DNA of 7,880 nucleotides from Paracoccaceae bacterium (GTDB lineage Bacteria > Pseudomonadota > Alphaproteobacteria > Rhodobacterales > Rhodobacteraceae): contig JAPOSK010000180.1 in assembly GCA_026709725.1 (NCBI GenBank), positions 1-7,880 on the forward strand. Direction: 5' to 3'. Of this stretch, positions 6,791 through 7,880 are shown one piece after another. The stretch's first letter is position 1. Each line of letters starts with the position of its first letter. The translations under genes and the position numbers were made by a program. The notes under the pieces are model-generated. The model was not told the DNA's origin. It did no database searches and was given only the letters and a program-made list of their open reading frames with translations.

Positions 6791-7271
6791 CATCGGAAAC
6801 TTGAACGGTTCGCGGGTGCGATGCTTGCTCGCTTTGTACCGAGACCGAGGCCGAACTTCTGCGATCTGCGAGAACTCTGAGCCCGTCAGGCCGAGCGTCA
6901 AGCAATAGCAGCAGTTGATTCATCGCCACACTTTGAGTGACTTCGCCGCGCTCATACTTGGAGAACGCGTTGTCCCCGCCTCCCATCAGCCGTGCCGCCT
7001 CGACCTGCGTCAGACGCAAGCGCCTGCGTATAGCCTTGATCTGCCGGCCGGTGAGCAACCCGTCGATGCGTCGGTGTTCGTCCCGGATCCGGGCCTCGTT
7101 CCGACGCTTCTGGCGCGGCAGAACCACATCGAATCCGCATTCCCGGCATACCGAGTATTCGGAGTCGCTCAGCGAGAACTGCTGCTCCTTGTAGACGTAC
7201 GTTTCGGCCGAGCGCCGAATCTCCCAAGGGTTGGGAGTCTGGCACATGGGGCAATCTGGAGATTTGGTCAT
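6765..7271 (-). CDS. mqsA: MqsA-type antitoxin (zinc-binding domain plus helix-turn-helix)
   Basis: This is the antitoxin and transcriptional repressor of an MqsR/MqsA type II pair. The N-terminal domain carries a zinc site CPMC (C7, C10) and CRECG (C42, C45). The C-terminal Xre-type helix-turn-helix spans about 73-120: TGRQIKAIRRRLRLTQVEAARLMGGGDNAFSKYERGEVTQ. The GGGxNAFSxYE core is the MqsA hallmark, with N101 and K105 at the places of the DNA-contacting N97 and R101 of E. coli MqsA. The protein is 168 aa against 131 in E. coli; residues about 137-168 form an extra Ser/Arg-rich tail without recognised similarity. It starts 21 bases after the stop of mqsR on the same strand, so one transcript is likely. 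A GGCGGA or AAGGG element upstream could be its ribosome site. A 13-bp inverted repeat spans the start codon. The tail could be a chaperone-addiction extension or an out-of-frame fusion into secB debris. Confidence 0.9.
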   Translation of the reverse strand: MTKSPDCPMCQTPNPWEIRRSAETYVYKEQQFSLSDSEYSVCRECGFDVVLPRQKRRNEARIRDEHRRIDGLLTGRQIKAIRRRLRLTQVEAARLMGGGDNAFSKYERGEVTQSVAMNQLLLLLDARPDGLRVLADRRSSASVSVQSEQASHPRTVQVSDAIKRARGE

Positions 7272-7290
7272 TATCCGCCAACCCTTGGGA
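7222..7290 (-). promoter_or_regulatory. Perfect 13-bp inverted repeat bracketing the mqsA start codon
   Basis: TCCCAAGGGTTGG (7222-7234) and CCAACCCTTGGGA (7278-7290) are exact reverse complements, 43 bases apart. In the mqsRA mRNA the 5' arm lies in the 21-base mqsR-mqsA gap and includes an AAGGG element. The 3' arm lies in codons 12-16 of mqsA. The loop holds the mqsA ATG (7271-7269). Folding would pair the arms and could hide a ribosome site. Each arm is also nearly self-complementary (CTCCCAA-GGG-TTGGGAG at 7221-7237), so a pair of protein operators is an alternative. It differs from the AACCT...AGGTT palindrome known for E. coli MqsA. Confidence 0.55.
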
Positions 7291-7292
7291 AG

Positions 7293-7610
7293 CTACCGCT
7301 GGAGGTGAAACGAGTGCACTACGACCCATCCGTTGAAGCTGAACTTCACGTAGAGTTCATCGACATCTCCGGATGGACCTTCGTAGTTGATGAGGTAGAC
7401 ATCACACTCGGTTTGGCGGTCATTGTGGGTGTAGGTTTCTGTTTTGAGGAAATTCTCCTCCGTCAAAGAAAGCAGGCACTCCGCAACGTCACGCCCGAAG
7501 TATCTCAGGTTTGCCGAGTCTCGTTCAGCGGCTCGGCGCAGAACAAGACTGCCTGTTCGTGCGGCCGCTTGTACGTCTCTCAGGGGGTAGTGTGGTGCCT
7601 GCAGGGACAA
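7293..7610 (-). CDS. mqsR: MqsR-type mRNA interferase toxin
   Basis: This is the toxin of the pair: in E. coli MqsR is a ribosome-independent RNase of the RelE fold that cuts mRNA at GCU. Here 105 aa against 98 in E. coli. The alignment runs through PHYPLRDVQ (E. coli PHTRLSQVK), LLSLTEENFLKTETY (IIGLSESDFYKSMTTY), DVY and LYVKF...VVVHSF (VYLKI...LIVSF). K56 and Y87 match the active-site K56 and Y81 of E. coli. The places of Q68 and K96 are C69 and H102, so catalysis may differ or be weak. The start is TTG at 7610: a stop in the same frame lies directly upstream (TGA, 7616-7614), no other ATG or GTG occurs near, and the N-terminus then has the right length. No good ribosome site precedes it, suggesting low expression. 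The toxin-first gene order is typical of mqsRA. Confidence 0.85.
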   Translation of the reverse strand: MSLQAPHYPLRDVQAAARTGSLVLRRAAERDSANLRYFGRDVAECLLSLTEENFLKTETYTHNDRQTECDVYLINYEGPSGDVDELYVKFSFNGWVVVHSFHLQR

Positions 7611-7622
7611 TTTTCAACCATT

Positions 7623-7651
7623 GTGGTCAGTTCCGGAAGAATAATGACCAC
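7623..7651. promoter_or_regulatory. Inverted repeat upstream of mqsR, candidate operator
   Basis: GTGGTCA (7623-7629) and TGACCAC (7645-7651) are exact reverse complements with centres 22 bp apart, about two turns of the helix. The site lies 13 bases upstream of the mqsR start, in the 90-bp gap between mqsR and the divergent ATPase gene. ATAATGACCA at 7641-7650 also recurs, inverted, at the mqsA start (7265-7274). It could bind the MqsA repressor. No convincing -35/-10 pair was found for either gene. Confidence 0.35.
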
Positions 7652-7700
7652 CTGTCGGCGGCGTTCCGGTTGCTCATGGTATTGAGTAAAATTACGCAGT

Positions 7701-7880
7701 ATGTTGAGTAATTCATCATATCATCGACCACAGGCAGCACAACTGCTGTCCCGCCTGCGCGAGCCGCGGCGCTTCCTCCAGATCGTCACCGGGGCGCGGC
7801 AGGTCGGCAAGACGACCCTGACCGTCCAGGTTTCGGAGCAGTTCGGATCGGCCCGCCGTTTCGCCAGCGCCGACGAACCT
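7701..7880 (+). CDS. AAA ATPase of the DUF4143 type, 5' part only (cut by the window end)
   Basis: Sixty codons are visible, open to the window edge. The reading begins MLSNSSYHRPQAAQLLSRLR, then REPRRFLQIVTGARQVGKTT with a Walker A motif GARQVGKTT at 31-39, and ends with FASADEP. The RPxAAxLLxRLxEPRRFxQxVxGxRQVGKTTL pattern is the usual opening of the AAA_14/DUF4143 ATPases, a large family of about 380-480 aa, common on bacterial chromosomes, whose cellular role is poorly defined. I chose the ATG at 7701; an in-frame TGA at 7683-7685 rules out a much earlier start, and TTG at 7704 is an alternative. No clear ribosome site is seen. GC is high again, like hsdR. The gene is divergent from mqsRA. 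Confidence 0.8.
   Translation, partial: MLSNSSYHRPQAAQLLSRLREPRRFLQIVTGARQVGKTTLTVQVSEQFGSARRFASADEP

Noticed and set aside
6915..7685. 256-residue plus-strand open frame
   Set aside because: It is antisense to mqsR and mqsA, which show clear family motifs (zinc site, GGGDNAFSKYE, FLKTETY), and it has no recognisable domain.
1..7880. CRISPR arrays, tRNA or rRNA genes, transposases and integrases
   Set aside because: No regularly spaced repeats, no tRNA-like cloverleaf and no recombinase motifs were seen on either strand.

Overview
The window looks like an accessory (defence/mobile) region of a GC-rich Gram-negative bacterium, most likely a member of Pseudomonadota. This rests on about 60% GC in the ordinary-looking genes (by eye), strong GGAGG-type ribosome sites, and gene families common in proteobacterial defence islands. 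I cannot name the genus.

Left part (1-4486, + strand): a type I restriction-modification operon in the order hsdR-hsdM-hsdS, with genes abutting or overlapping. hsdR looks intact. hsdM is broken. Its first ~305 codons are normal through the NPPF motif, then the reading frame jumps directly to the C-terminal end of HsdM in another frame, so roughly 100-120 codons have gone together with the frame. hsdS is intact but half-size, with a single target-recognition domain. As it stands the locus probably cannot make an active methyltransferase.

Middle (4554-6656, + strand): a 700-residue protein, 67 bp after hsdS. Its N-terminal half is a P-loop ATPase resembling the Sll1717-type family, and its C-terminal domain has a D...EVK...Q pattern typical of PD-(D/E)XK nucleases. 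The gene is AT-rich and, in its first ~1.2 kb, extremely purine-rich on the coding strand, unlike everything around it. It is the best candidate here for a poorly described defence effector. It may act alone or as a companion of the type I system, in the manner of PrrC.

Right part (6671-7610, - strand): an mqsR-mqsA-type toxin-antitoxin pair. MqsA has a C-terminal extension, and just beyond its stop codon a short out-of-frame remnant resembles the C-terminus of SecB-like chaperones. This suggests a decayed toxin-antitoxin-chaperone (TAC) module. A perfect 13-bp inverted repeat brackets the mqsA start codon and could fold in the mRNA. A 7-bp inverted repeat lies upstream of mqsR.

Right edge (7701-7880, + strand): the first 60 codons of a DUF4143-type AAA ATPase, cut by the window, transcribed divergently from mqsRA. 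Overall the window reads as a mosaic of defence and addiction genes at several stages of decay.
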